Shown here piece after piece: positions 1 to 11,537 of a stretch of DNA of 64,000 nt. The notes beneath the pieces are model-generated. The model was given only the letters and a program-made list of their open reading frames with translations. It searched no databases and was not told where the DNA came from. Source of the stretch: Petunia secreta (Eukaryota > Streptophyta > Magnoliopsida > Solanales > Solanaceae); assembly GCA_029990175.1 (NCBI GenBank), contig JARKIP010000042.1, positions 4,030,001 through 4,094,000 on the forward strand, read 5' to 3'. A program made the position numbers and the translations under genes. The first letter of the stretch is position 1; each line of letters begins with the position of its first letter.

Positions 1-990
1 TCTATTATTCGTGCCATTTTTTCATTATTTCATGAGATGTTTGGAATTTCAGTCTCGAAACCTGGAGGAGGCTCAAAGCGCCCAAGAAATTATCATCAAA
101 GAGTGAAAAAAAAAAGTCTTGTCGGTGAAAACCTGAAAAGACGCCGCATGACAAACAGTGAGATAAAACAACAAAGAGAGAGGTTAGTTAGTAAAAATTC
201 CAAAAGGGGCAGTATTAACCGAATGAGGGTCTTCATAAATGTCATCAAGATGGGTTCGAAAAATAGTCATGACCGAATGTTCAAACTGGGGAAAGGTTGA
301 GGAAGAACTGTTGCGGATGATCAGGGTTTGAGGATAAGAAGCATGTCATGTTTATTGGGGTCATCGCTTCCACCTCCAGATAAGTTTCTTTTTACATCTC
401 CAAAGGGACATCATTTCGTTCGGAGTCCTTTGTCCATAATCTTTCGTATTTTTCACTTTTCAATCAAAATAACATCAAAACGAGCAAAACAAAGTTTTGC
501 AAAAATTGTTTGCCTGTTTTGCAGTTGTAGCAGAGCATGGTCAGGACCCGCCTGGATAATGGAAGCCAAATCAACTCTCGATCGCAAAAATGACGCGTCG
601 AGAATTTGCACCATAAAAGAGATCATCAAATGATAGGCAGATTTCAAGATCATCAAAGCTCGCCCAAGCACCAATTTCAAGAGCAACAATGTCAGTTTTC
701 AAGTCAGAAGCAACATTCATAAGGAAATCTGGTCTAAAGAAGTCGAGGCACCCACCTGGAGAACGAGGGAGTAGTTTTAAAGAAGTCGAGGCACCCACCT
801 GGAGAATGATGGAGCGATTTTAAAGAAGTCGAGGCGCCCACCTAGAGAATGAGAGAGTAGTTTTAAAGAAGTCAAGGCGCCCAACTGAAGAATGAGGGAG
901 TAGTTTTAAATAAGTCAAGGCGTCCACCTGAAGAATGAGGGAATATAGCTTTCAAGTCAAGGCGCCCACCTGAAGAATGAGAGAATACAT
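1..990 (+). mobile_element. Probable 3' non-coding tail of an Ogre/Tat-type retroelement (fragment)
   Basis: No gene is recognisable here. The stretch around 118-180, readable as a basic peptide containing GENLKRRRM, resembles a block I associate with the region between pol and the 3' LTR of Ogre/Tat elements in Solanaceae; that is recall, not a search. A 43-bp tandem array follows at 738-987, also typical of such tails. The fragment stops abruptly near 990, where a minus-strand gag begins. The left end runs off the window. The 87- and 101-residue frames in it look like chance frames. Confidence 0.35.
738..987 (+). repeat. Tandem array, about 43-bp unit, six copies
   Basis: Units start near 738, 781, 824, 868, 911 and 953. 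The core reads AAGTCGAGGCGCCCACCTGG with point changes, followed by a GAGAATGAGGGAGTAG-like segment. Later units shift from GTCGAGG to GTCAAGG and from CTGGAG to CTGAAG, so the copies are diverged in order along the array. Confidence 0.8.
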
Positions 991-992
991 TT

Positions 993-1320
993 CAACGAGG
1001 GCTTGTAAAAAACTCCAAAATTGCTCATTAAATTGGGCTTGAGCGGCTGCTTGAGCGGCGGCCTGCTCTCGCATTTGTTGTAGCGAGTTTACCATGAACT
1101 AATGGAAGGGGTCGCCCGAATTTGAGGATGTTGTTCGGCGTCCAATGCTCCTACGGGAGGTATTGGACCAATCGGTGGAGTAGACTCGCTTGGGGGGCAT
1201 CAGCCCAATTAATGGAGCTGAGATGTTTGTTGGGATGGAGCTAACGGGCGGTGTCAAGCCAGTTGGTTGTAAAGGGATTCCACCATTGGTCTCGGTGATG
1301 CCTACTGTCTGGTCGGGCAC
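993..1320 (-). pseudogene. Truncated gag N-terminus of a minus-strand Ty3/gypsy element
   Basis: Reading leftward from the LTR and primer-binding site at 1411-1991, an open frame gives a Pro/Thr-rich start, then an in-frame TAG at 1099-1101, then an Ala/Gln-rich stretch (MREQAAAQAAAQAQFNEQFW). Low-complexity Gln/Ala N-termini directly after the primer-binding site are usual for plant Ty3/gypsy Gag. The frame breaks near 990, where the 43-bp array of another element begins, so the rest of gag and all of pol are missing. Position and orientation fit better than chance; no capsid domain is left to confirm it. Confidence 0.5.
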
Positions 1321-1410
1321 TTAAATAGTTATATTGTTATTGATAGTGTCTAAAATTTTGTTTTCGGTAGAAAGTCGAAATAACGGTCTTCGGAACAAAC
1401 GTTATTACCA

Positions 1411-1431
1411 GATACCCACAGACGATGCCAA
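1411..1431 (-). other. Primer-binding site of the truncated minus-strand element
   Basis: On the minus strand the sequence is TTGGCATCGTCTGTGGGTAT, close to the TTGGCGCC-type primer-binding sites of plant Ty3/gypsy elements. It lies 2-3 bases inside the end of the LTR. The GCGCC core is changed to GCATC, which fits CpG decay. Confidence 0.6.
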
Positions 1432-1433
1432 TT

Positions 1434-1991
1434 TGTGTTGGCCTAAATTGGGATAGGATAACAAATTGAATTTGTATTGGGTTTGACTGGTAATTTGCTT
1501 GTATCGAAGTGATACTCGAGCTAAATTGAATTCGAACTAAATGAAAACTCAGAAAAAATAACGAGGTGATAAGATAAACGAGACAATAAGTGACAGTAAA
1601 GGCTTGTATTCTATTCAATCCCTTGTTGTTTACAAATGAGCCTTATTTATAGTCAGGAGAAAGAATGACATAGTAAATGTCATAATGGTGCCTTTATGGC
1701 CATTACTCTGCGTTCAATCCTAATTGACCCACGATCTTTCTCTTAAATGCTAGAGCAACGGTCGACGGTTACAAAGGTTGGCCCTCGTCTCCCGAGGGGT
1801 GGCATCCGCTCGAGGTTGCAGAGGGTTTTTCCCGAGCTCAATGCTTCGAGCTCACCTCCCCTCGTTTCCTAAGGTGATTTCCGGGGCGAGTGACCATGCA
1901 ATCTTTCCTTCGGAAGCTTGTCTCGTGGCGCAGTCTTCGTGTTGCACTCCGAGGTCTTCCTCGAGACCCCGGTGATTTTTCACCCAATACA
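1434..1991 (-). mobile_element. LTR (about 558 bp) of a truncated minus-strand Ty3/gypsy element
   Basis: On the minus strand it begins TGTATTGGGTG at 1991 and ends in CA at 1434, directly before a primer-binding site and a gag-like frame, so it is the 5' LTR. A TATAAATA box on the minus strand lies at 1644-1651, a usual place for an LTR promoter. The partner LTR is not in the window, so no target duplication can be tested. Confidence 0.65.
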
Positions 1992-2019
1992 GGAACTAAA
2001 ACTCTTAGTACCAAGGCTT

Positions 2020-2641
2020 AGCTTACAAGTTTAAACCTCCTAACTAAAGTATTCCACTTATATGCTTCTAAGTAAGCTGAAAGAATTACAACTCGATACC
2101 TATAATAGAATACTAGACAAAACATAACTAACAAGAAAGCCGTCTTCCGCCTGGTTCTTCTGGCTTAGTTCTGTTCTTGCACTCACTTATTCTCACGAAT
2201 GATTTGCTCTCTATCTGCTTGTTTGAGACTTCTTGAATGCGTAAATCATCATGGTCGAAACAACTTATTTTTATAGAGCTCTTGAAAAACCTTTTCCACT
2301 TTAGTATGGAGCTCCTTTTTCAATTTGGAATCCTTTTCCTTCTTGGATATAAATATTTTCTTATTTGATCCTAAGTTGTTTTGCCTAAGTCTTAAACCTT
2401 TTGCCACCTAGGAAGCTTTTGCCACCTAGGAAGCCTTCTTCCAGCACCACCTGAATGTTTCTCCAACTTCAACTCGGATTGAGACTTTGTCTTCAGCTGT
2501 CGACTTTTTCTTCTTCAACTCGAACTCGAACTCGAACTTGAGCTTATACTCAAACAGCCTTAACATCAACTCCAGCTGTAAACTTTTTCCTCTTTATACT
2601 CGACACCAGGTCCTTTGTCAATCATCAAAACCTACATCAAC
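2020..2641 (-). mobile_element. Possible solo LTR, Copia-like
   Basis: On the minus strand the block starts TGTTGATGTAGG at 2641, has a TATAAAAATA-like box near 2270, and ends near 2020-2040. CTTAC occurs both just outside the right edge (2642-2646) and near 2023, which could be a 5-bp duplication, but the left boundary does not end in a clear CA. A solo LTR is the best reading; a random AT-rich block is not excluded. Confidence 0.3.
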
Positions 2642-2646
2642 ACTTA

Positions 2647-4695
2647 CTAATTAGATCAAACTATAAGATAATACATTTATTGAGGTATAATTTATATTTG
2701 TATTAGTTTTATAAACGGCAGATTAAACGAAATAGGAATCAAACAAGACACAACTTACACCAAATTTTGTAGTGGAATTATTTTACATCATATACTCCAA
2801 CAAAACCACCTCTAATCATATATTGGCGCTGGTCATGCTTAGGTATCAAATATCGATATTGTTGTCAGAAATAGATTCAGAATTTAAATTATGTGAGTTT
2901 TGGATTCTAGCCTAATGAATCCAATTGCTATTAACTAAATTCTGAATTTGGTTAGTACCTATATAAGGTTTGAGTCAAAATTAATGAATTCTACTTACCT
3001 ATATTATATTGCCTATTTACCCATCTATTGTTGCTGAGAAAATTATTGTGGAAAAGAAAACCATAAATCCGTAAAGAAAATGCTTAAAAGTTGCCGAGTA
3101 TTTGGAATAATAACAATAAAAATAGAAGTGCATGTTTAGGTTAAGGACAATAAATAACAAAGTAGAGACACGATGCAAAGTAGCAAACACCCTCCAAGGC
3201 TTTAACTCTCAAGTCTGGAATCTGAATGAATAAATCACTCGCCAACAAATACTAATAAATGCATACATGCATACAATTACAGTAAGGCTGAAAAGAAAAG
3301 AGCAAGCAGAAAAAGGATACAGAGAGAAAGAGATGGACCCCTGACCCCAATTCTGTCGGTCGTCCTCTCGATTTCTGCATCAAAAGGTACGCGGCAAACG
3401 AGGGTCCTCCTTTTTCCCCTTTCTTTTTCAAATTCAAAAGCTTATGGACCCATGGTCGCTTAGCGCTTAGCTTAATTTTTTTTTTTTCCATCGGGGTGTT
3501 TATTTTTCTCGTGCAATTATTACTGATAACTTATACGCAATCTAAAACTAGTCTTTATCAGTCTAAATTTATTTGTCATGTATATATTTCATAAGCCCCT
3601 TAAAAAATACGACTATTAGTAAAGAGAGTTTTTCGACTATTCTATTCTTATTTATTTATTTAATCTTCATCATATTAATCTCTTACCAATAAATGTTTAT
3701 TCTAATTTTATTTTCAATAACAATTAATACTAAGGCAAAATAAAAAAATAAAATCTATCTTGATATTCTAAAATAACAATTATTTATAAAATACAGTATA
3801 TTTTTAATAACTATGATAAATAAAACAAAACGAAAAGAGTATAATATTTCCAATTAAAAGTAACGTAATTTTTCCAATTCAAATTCAACAAACTTTGATT
3901 CGAGATAAAGTAGTTCCTCTCGGCACCACAACTTCTGGTGGTCATAACCTCCTACCTTTCATGCTATTCTTCTCACACTATGCATTTGTCTTGAAGTATG
4001 TAAATTGTTTTATTCTTGGTTTTATTTATGTTCTCTCAACTATCGAGCAACTCATAGCTCAACTACTCCTCTGACTTATTTGTATGGCCTCATTAAATTC
4101 TTGATGTACCAAAAGCTCTCTTACTTTCTCTTTCGTATAATAATTTATTAATTATTACGCACTCATCATCTTCCTATGTAAGTATAACGGAGTCTTTTTA
4201 GAGTCTTAGTTGACTAAGTAAAATAAAACCAAAAATTGGTTGGCTACATGTAGCTGCAATGCACCTGCATTCTTTGATTCATAAGCTACTATCACTACCA
4301 TAGTTAAACACCGTATTTAGTGATTGTCAGTGTGTTATTTATTGTGTAGGTTTCTTACCACTGGTATGACACAATCATCTGTCATAATACGAAATCTAAT
4401 TGCGTGCTTTTATGTTCATTTTACTGCAATTAATCTTGGAATGTCTTTTACTGACTATACTGACTTGCTCATTCACTTTGTCATGAGCACTGATTATGTG
4501 GACGTACGAGGTCATTAGCTATACGTTTTCAATACCATCGGATGGTTGTCAAAAGTTTGAATGTTTTGTATTGATAATGTAGTTCTTTTAAATTACCATA
4601 TCACTGAATTAATGAAAACTGCACGTAATCATTCATATACTAAGAATTGGTGACATGAAAATGAGTATAAAACAAATTTACCACTATAAAAAGTT
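2647..4695. other. No gene seen; AT-rich spacer
   Basis: Short frames at 3252-3491 and 4324-4518 have no recognisable domain and low-complexity, AT-driven composition. No tRNA, terminal inverted repeat or LTR boundary was recognised. Confidence 0.6.
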
Positions 4696-4700
4696 ATAAC
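4696..4700. repeat. Target-site duplication ATAAC (left)
   Basis: ATAAC directly precedes the 5' LTR and recurs at 16851-16855 directly after the 3' LTR. A perfect 5-bp match is the signature of one integration event. Confidence 0.9.
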
Positions 4701-5818
4701 TATATTGGTCGATTTCCGTTCGATCACAAAGGAAATGTGTTCGATCGTATTGCAAAATCATTGTCGGTTTCGAAGACACCTGTTGGTAAAATTCGATTGA
4801 TGTAATGACGTGATCGGAATATTCCGAAGACAACTGTTCTAGCAGATAATCTCAATTGGTCTTATCGAAACGGGTCCAGCGCATTTCGTGAGACGTGGGC
4901 AACTGCTGAAAGAGAGACGTGAGGAAGAGGGAGTTCCTCTAGGGTTGGGAACTCTGCCATTTGAAACTATAAATAGGACCTTATTTCTTCATTTAGGGAC
5001 ACGTTCATCTGAACACCGCTTCCTCATTCTCCAAGCTATACTCTTTCTCTTCAGTTTATTGTTATTTTCTCATCATACCATAATCAATCTACTGTCATTA
5101 TCAAAGCAATCATTGTATTAAAATATCAGTCGTGGCTTGGTTCAAGCGTGGAAGAAGATTCATCTCTTTCATTGAAGCACCATCCTCCGATTCTTCAATA
5201 CAATAAGCTTTTATCGCTTTATTTATTTATTTATTAATTGTTGCTTATTTCGTTGTCTGCATTCTGCTTCCATTATTCAATACTTTGATTCATCACATTC
5301 GATCTCGCTAATTTATTGTCGTTACTCTGATCGCATAAGTAAATCTATCGTTTAACTTGCTTGTTAGTATCGAGCATATCAAGTGAATTGCCAGTACTGC
5401 TTTACGGTCGTATTATCTGACTGAATACATTTCTATCGGTCGCGTTTATTCATCATTGTATCTAACTTTGTCATCGAATCTGGTTAAAATCAAGTATTCA
5501 GCCTTGAACGAAATCAACCCGTAATTTGTCCTCGATAAGAAATTCGCCTGAAATCACGTCATCGTAAATTGCTAGTTCGTCATTTGCTTTAATTTCTCTG
5601 TTTACATTTGCCTTCGAATTGTTCATTCAGACTTGACATCGTACTTGCATCTTCGAAATCGATACTTGCACTATCTTAGAATTAAGGTTCTAAATATCTA
5701 CTACTTGTCAACGTAAATTGCATGTCAATCGATCAGATTGAGATATAAAATGGTCGCCTTAGACTCAACTAAATATAAGTTTAATTGTAAAACCTGGAGT
5801 ATATTTTTAGGAAACGCA
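4701..5818 (+). repeat. 5' LTR of the Tat element (1118 bp)
   Basis: Begins TATATTGGTCG and ends GGAAACGCA. It matches 15729-16850 along its whole length. The start is TA where most LTRs have TG, in both copies. The LTR contains a TATA box at 4968-4975. A 77-residue frame at 4888-5121 recurs in the other LTR and is not a gene. Confidence 0.92.
4968..4975 (+). promoter_or_regulatory. LTR TATA box
   Basis: TATAAATA lies about 270 bp into the LTR and recurs at 16007-16014 in the 3' LTR. It is the likely core promoter for the genomic transcript. Confidence 0.6.
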
Positions 5819-5821
5819 ATT

Positions 5822-5840
5822 TGGCGCCCACCGTGGGGTC
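5822..5840 (+). other. Primer-binding site of the Tat element
   Basis: TGGCGCCCACCGTGGGGTC starts three bases after the 5' LTR. TGGCGCC-type primer-binding sites are standard in Tat/Athila elements. The exact tRNA is not assigned here. Confidence 0.85.
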
Positions 5841-5907
5841 TAGGCAATCGATTTATTCCGAAATTTGAATCGTTTGATACTACTTATGTTTGCTTTTTTG
5901 TCCTGAA

Positions 5908-7650
5908 ATGGCAGATGAACGTAACATTGATGTCACCACCGCTCTGAACGGTCAACAACAGCTCAATCCCAATGACGGGGTTCATGTTCCTACCAACATT
6001 GAAGCGGTCGATGAGTCTACCAACCACGAGCAGGATCCGACTCATGACGATATTTCTACTGGTTCACAGCTAAACGGGGCGGCGACTCGGTAAGGAACCC
6101 GCGGTCGAGTCAGGAGATACAAATGCGGCACTAATGGCGTATTTGAAAAGGCATGATGCTCAATTCGAAATGATACAAGAACAATTGAAGGTCCTGTCTA
6201 GCTCTATCGGAAACAGAGCACCCACCTCCCCGATCACACCCCCCGCAAGAATTCCGACTTCGGTTCCTCAGGGCACCGTAACAGGGGGACTTGCAGCGGG
6301 GGTTGGATCCGGAGGATCGGGTACGGCCGCCGTGGCTATGGGAGCTCCGGCCTCCATTACGACAGAAGTGAGAATGTTAGCTACAATGCAAACCCTGTTG
6401 AATGACACAGTGGATAAGAAATTCAGTGAGATAAAATCATTTATGGAGAAATTTCTAGGTGTTCCGAAGTTAACGGACGAAGTCGCTAAAAAATCGATTT
6501 CAAAGCGTCCGTTTCCAGGAAGTGCAGCCCCGATGCCCATTCCTAAAACTTTCAAATTACCAGAAAGTTTGAGATATGATGGAACCACAGATCCGAGGGA
6601 TCACATTGATATGTTTTCGGTTGCAGTTCAGGCGAACGACCTGACTTCGAAAGAGATCAATTCAGTCAGCCTTAAGAAGTTTTGTGAAACGTTGAAAGGA
6701 GCGGCATTGAAGTGGTATTTACAGCTACCCGAAAACAAGATACTGAGTTTTGATGATATGGTGGCAAAATTCATTTGATCACATACTGGAGCAAAAAAGA
6801 TAGCGCCAAGGGTGGAAGATATCCTGAACGTTAGGCAGCGGCCCGGGGAAACTATCAAACAATTTGTGAAACGGTTCAATGATGAGAAGATTCATATCTC
6901 GAATCTCGAGGAAAGGTGGGCTTGTTTGACTTTTGCTAATAACTTGCGCACTGATTCAATAGAGGCGTGGAAGTTGAAGGATCGCCTTAGGGAAATCGAT
7001 GCATGGACATTCGACGAGCTATATCGTGAGTGCGAACCAAGGATTAGGGCTGAGGAGGAGGAGTTGCAGCTAGCCCGAAATAATCATCATTATGATCGAC
7101 CACCACCACGGAGAGTCGAGAACCACAGGCGAAACTACAGGGACCAACGATGGGAGCCCTACAGTTTCCCTCGAATGAGAAGCAACAACCACGAAGCTGG
7201 TGGTTCGAAAAATCAGCCGAAGAAAGGGCAATCGAACACATCTTCGACTCTAAAAGATCGACAACTGCCTCCAAAAGTGACGGAGTACAATTTTTGCATA
7301 TCGACACCAAACTTGGTAAATAACTTGATGGGGATATGTGATAAGGTTGTAAAGTTTCCGGGTCGCATAAAAACAAATCCAAACACAAGGGATGAAAATC
7401 TATGGTGTGCATTTCATCATGACTTCGGCCATACAATGGAAGAATGTAAGGTGTTGAGATACGAAGTGGCCAGCCTGCTACAGAAGGGGCATTTGGTAGA
7501 GTTGTTGACTGATAGAGGGCGAAACAATTTTAATAAGAAGAAAGATGATGAGCCGCCAAAACCTCCTGCACCTAGGAAGACGGTAAATGTTATTACCGGA
7601 GGAGATGACGTTTGTGTAGTGACTTACCGTACAAAGAAATATGCAAAGGT
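5908..7650 (+). pseudogene. gag: gag of the Tat element (broken)
   Basis: Structural capsid/nucleocapsid protein that would package element RNA. The start is taken at ATG 5908 (MADERNIDV), about 70 bp after the primer-binding site. The frame shifts between about 6085 and 6134, then runs in one frame apart from a TGA at 6776-6778 in the capsid region. A capsid-like helical block lies around 6550-7080 and a basic Arg-rich region at 7090-7230. A single Cys/His knuckle-like motif (WCAFHHDFGHTMEEC, about 7402-7446) has the spacing seen in Tat/Ogre Gag proteins and differs from a classic CCHC knuckle. Gag and protease share one frame with no stop between them. Confidence 0.85.
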
Positions 7651-8173
7651 CTCGTTCACACGAGACAAACGAACACGGGAAGACATGAATGATGAGATTG
7701 TGTTCGGGGATTTCGACTTCGACGAAAGGATTCATCCCCATCACGATGCACTGGCAGTAACGATGAGGATCGACGATGCCGATGTAAAAAGGGTATTAAT
7801 CGATGCTGGCAGTTCGGTTAATATCGTACATACAAGGGTAGTCGAACAGTTGCAGTTGAGTGATAAGATCGTGTCTCGCTCAACGGTGTTGTCGGGTTTC
7901 AATAATTCAAGCGAAGTGATCATTGGAGAAATCACAATTAAGACATATGCGGAAGGCGTTGAGAGTGAAACATCGTTTCAAGTGATGAAAGGCGAGATGG
8001 CATACAACGTGATATTGGGTCGACCGTGGATTCACGGTATGGGAGCGGTCCCATCGACCCTACATCAAGTTGTAAAATTCTCTACCCCATGGGGAATTTG
8101 CGAAATAAGAGGTGAGCAGCAGGCTTCACGAGAATGTTACTCAGTAGCTGTTAAGGATGGCTTTCGAAAATAG
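7651..8173 (+). pseudogene. Aspartic protease domain of the Tat polyprotein
   Basis: Retropepsin-type protease that would cut the Gag-Pol polyprotein. The catalytic motif is visible as VLIDAGSSVNI, with the active-site Asp codon at 7802-7804, followed by an ILGRPW flap/second-strand motif near 8012-8032. It is fused in frame to the end of gag. The frame ends at a TAG (8171-8173), and reading resumes in the same frame directly beyond it, so the stop is a secondary lesion inside pol and not a natural end. Confidence 0.85.
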
Positions 8174-9610
8174 CAATCACAGCTAGTGGAACCCGTGGCC
8201 GAAAACCTCACTGCGGCTCCGTCATGTGCTTCGTCACAGTTAGCAGAATCCGAAGTTGAAGACGAATTCGCACAGGTTCCACCATGTGTAAGAGAACCGT
8301 ACAAACAAAAACCCGGAGACTCTACGATAGAAGAATTGGAAGAAGTAATGTTATTCGATGATAAGCCTGATCGGAAAGTCTATGTGGGAGCAGAACTGGA
8401 TCCCGAAGTAAGAGAAAAAATCATATCCTTCCTCAAGGATAATTCTGATTGTTTTGCTTGGTCCCACACAGATATGGTGGGAATTGATCCAAAAGTTGCC
8501 ACACACAAATTAAACGTCGATCAAAAGCATCGACCGGTGAAGCAAAAGAAACGGCCGAATGGAGGATTCTGAAAGAAAGTGATCAACGACGAAGTAGAAA
8601 AGCTGCTAATGAATGGGTTCATTAAAGAGGTTAGGTATCCAGAATGGCTTGTAAACACTGTTGTAGTACCAAAGAAGAATGACAAGTGGAGAGTATGCGT
8701 CGATTATACCGACCTCAACCAAGCTTGCCCAAAAGATTCGTTCCCACTGCCTCACATCGACAGGCTGATTGATTCAACGGCAGGGCACGAAATGTTGAGT
8801 TTCTTGGACGCCTACTCAGACTATAATAAAATTTTGATGGACCCAATAGATCGGGAGAAGACGTCGTTCATCACAGACACGGGGACTTATTGCTACACAA
8901 TCATGCCCTTCGGCCTTAAGAATGCTAGCGCTACTTATCAGCATTTGGTTACCACCATGTTCAAATATTTGATCGGAAAAACGATGGAAGTGTATATTGA
9001 TGACATGTTGGTCAAGTCTTTGGAGAAGGGAAATCATTAAAGTCATTTGGAGGAAACTTTTACGATATTAAGGCGTTGTGCGTTCGGGGTCGGATCTGGC
9101 AAGTTCTTGGGATTCATCGTATCGCAAAGAGGAATTGAGGCCAATCCAGACAAAATCAAGGCGATCGAAAGCATTTTCGAAGACCTGACAACGGTGAAGG
9201 AAGCTCAACAGCTGACCGGTCGTGTAGCCTATCTCAGCAGGTTCATCTCGAGGTCATCTGAACAATGTCACAAGTTCTTTTTGGTACTGAGGAAAAACAA
9301 AAGTTTTGAGTGGACACCAGAATGCAAAAAGGCTCTCAGAGAACTGAAGCAATACCTGTCCAATGCTCCGCTTCTGTCAAAGCCGATCGAAGGAGAAATG
9401 CTGCTGATCTACTTGGCCGTTTCCGATGTCGCTATAAGCGCTGTCCTCGTTTGCGAGGATAGAGGTAACCAATTTTCTATCTATTATGTTAGTAAGACAT
9501 TGTTAGATGCAGAAACAACGTATCCACATCTAGAAAAACTAACACTTGCACTAGTCACTGCTGCACGAAAGCTAAGACCTTATTTCCAATGTCATTCATA
9601 TCTGTCATAA
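8174..9610 (+). pseudogene. Reverse transcriptase and first RNase H region of the Tat element (broken)
   Basis: RNA-directed DNA polymerase. The frame is the same as gag-protease, with stops at 8570-8572 (TGA) and 9038-9040 (TAA). RT motifs appear in order: DYTDLNQ, FLDAYSDYN (first catalytic Asp), MPFGLKNA, and YIDDMLVKS with the YIDD box at 8993-9004. The thumb and a degenerate RNase H/connection region follow (LLIYLAVSDVAISAVL, TYPHLEKLTLAL) to about 9600. A frame change at about 9595-9610 moves reading into frame 1, where the additional RNase H starts. The catalytic residues survive although the frame does not. Confidence 0.9.
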
Positions 9611-10300
9611 CTACGTTTCTATTGCTAAATATTTTACATCGGCCAGATCTCTCTGGTCGATTGATGAAATGGGCGATCGAGCTGAGTGAGTACGATATCA
9701 CTTACCAGCCTCGCACCGCCATAAAATCTCAAGTGTTAGCTGATTTTGTAGCAGACTATAGCGCTAACATCTTCCCCGAAGCAAAAAAGGAAGAGTTGAT
9801 GATGAGAGATCCAGATCCCGGAGTCTGGATAATGTACATCGATGGAGCTTCGAATGTGAAAGGGACTGGCTTCGGAATCCTGTTGATAGCACCTACCGGC
9901 GAGAAACTCAGGTATGCGATCAAATTACATGCAAAAACTAACAACGAGGCCGAATATGAGGCCCTCGCTGCAGGTTTAAAGATCGCAAAAGACTTGAAAG
10001 TCGAACGACTAGACATCAAAAGCGATTCTCAGCTGGTGGTAAATCAAATCCAAGGCGATTTTTGTGTTCAAGATCCGAGGATACAGCAGTTGCTCGAGAA
10101 AGTACAAAATCTTCTAACTTCTTTCCAGGAATGGAAAATAGCTCAGATACCGAGGGAAGATAACATCGAGGCAGACGCCTTAGCCAACCTTGGTTCTGCA
10201 GCAGCTATCGATGGAAAGATGTACGAAACAGTGGTTCATTTGTTCGAATCCCCACTTTGTCGAAGCATCAAAGAGGTAAACAGCGTAATCATACTTGGGA
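9611..10300 (+). pseudogene. Additional RNase H (aRH) of the Tat element
   Basis: A second, well-conserved RNase HI-type domain after RT, as known for Tat/Ogre elements. It would degrade the RNA strand of RNA-DNA hybrids. Visible motifs: MYIDGASN with the first catalytic Asp at 9841-9843, NNEAEYEAL (catalytic Glu), SDSQLVVNQI (second Asp) near 10024, and EADALANLGS carrying the last Asp near 10175. The domain itself is open. It is bounded by frame changes on both sides, about 9600 upstream and somewhere in 10257-10310 downstream. Confidence 0.85.
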
Positions 10301-11537
10301 TTGGAGAAACAAATATTTATCTTATTTGCAGGCAGGCACCCTTCCCAGTGACAAAAAGTCTGCCCGATCACTTAAAGCTAAAGCGGCAAGATATTGTCTC
10401 CTAGAAAACCAACTCTACAGACGAATGTTCGGTGGCCCTTTAGCAAAGTGTGTGGGACCAGATGGAACAAACTATGTGTTGAAAGAAGTTCACGAAGGCG
10501 AATGCGGCAATCACTCCGGCAGCAAATTGTTGGTTCGAAAGATAATAAGAGCTGGATACTATTGGCCAACGATCGCGGATGATGCCAAAGAGTTCGTCCG
10601 CAAATGTGACAAGTGTCAACGATTTGGCAACCTCATACATCAACAAGCAGAGCCACTTCATTCGGTCACGTCACCATGGCCATTCGTGAAGTGGGGAAAG
10701 GATTTGGTCGGGCCGCTTCCAACAGCGCCCGGTGGGGTAAAGTTTATTCTAATTCTTACGGATTATTTTTCTAAATGGGTAGAAGCAATTGCTTTGGCTA
10801 AAATTTGTGAACAGGAAGTCATCAAATTTATTCATCAAAATATCATCTGTCGTTTTGGGGTCCCGAAAGAGATCACATGCGACAACGGTAAGCAGTTCGT
10901 AGGGAGACAGATCACTGCCTTTTTCGAAAAATGGGGGATTAAGCGAATCGCCACAACACCTTATCACCCCAGTGCAAATGGACAGGCTGAGTCTTCCATC
11001 AAAACAATAATCGAGTACTTGAAGAAAAGGATGGATGAGTCAAAGGGCAATTGGCCGAACGAACTCCCCGGAGCGCTGTGGGCTCATCGGACAACGGTGA
11101 AACACAGCACCGGAGAAACACCGTTCTCACTTGTCTACGGAACAGAAGAGCTGATACCGGTGGAAGTGGGGGAACCCAGTCTTCGGTTCGCCCACTCCAC
11201 TGAAGAAGCGAACAAAGAGGCTATGCTGATAGATCTAACCCTGACCGAATCAAAAAGAGACATGGCATTTGTTCGAATACAAGCACAGAAACAAAGGGCA
11301 GAAAATTACCTCAACAAAAAAATCAGGTATCGATCTTTTAATGTAGGTGACTATGTGCTAAAGATCAAAAGACCAAAGAAGGATGAGCCCAACGAAGGTA
11401 AATTAGGAGCAAATTGGGAGGGACCCTATCGGGTCAAGGTAGTAATCGGGAAAGGTTCATACCAACTCGAAACAATGGACTCCAAGCCAGTCGACTTCAA
11501 GTGGAATATCACACAATTGAAGAAGTACTACTTTTGA
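10290..11537 (+). pseudogene. Integrase of the Tat element
   Basis: Catalyses insertion of the element cDNA. The frame is open from 10257 to the stop at 11537; the true protein part starts near 10290 because the upstream frame change lies there. The HHCC zinc-binding region is visible (HEGECGNH and CDKCQRFGN). The DDE core is complete: Asp at 10761-10763 (LTDYFSKW), Asp at 10881-10883 (CDNGKQF), Glu at 10989-10991 (NGQAES). A GPY-type C-terminal segment (NWEGPYRVK) follows. There is no chromodomain, as expected for Tat. This is the best preserved part of pol. Confidence 0.92.

Noticed and set aside
4888..5121. 77-codon frame, with a twin at 15927-16160
   Set aside because: Both are the same segment of the two Tat LTRs. 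They span the TATA box and leader and have no domain; duplication reflects the LTR pair.
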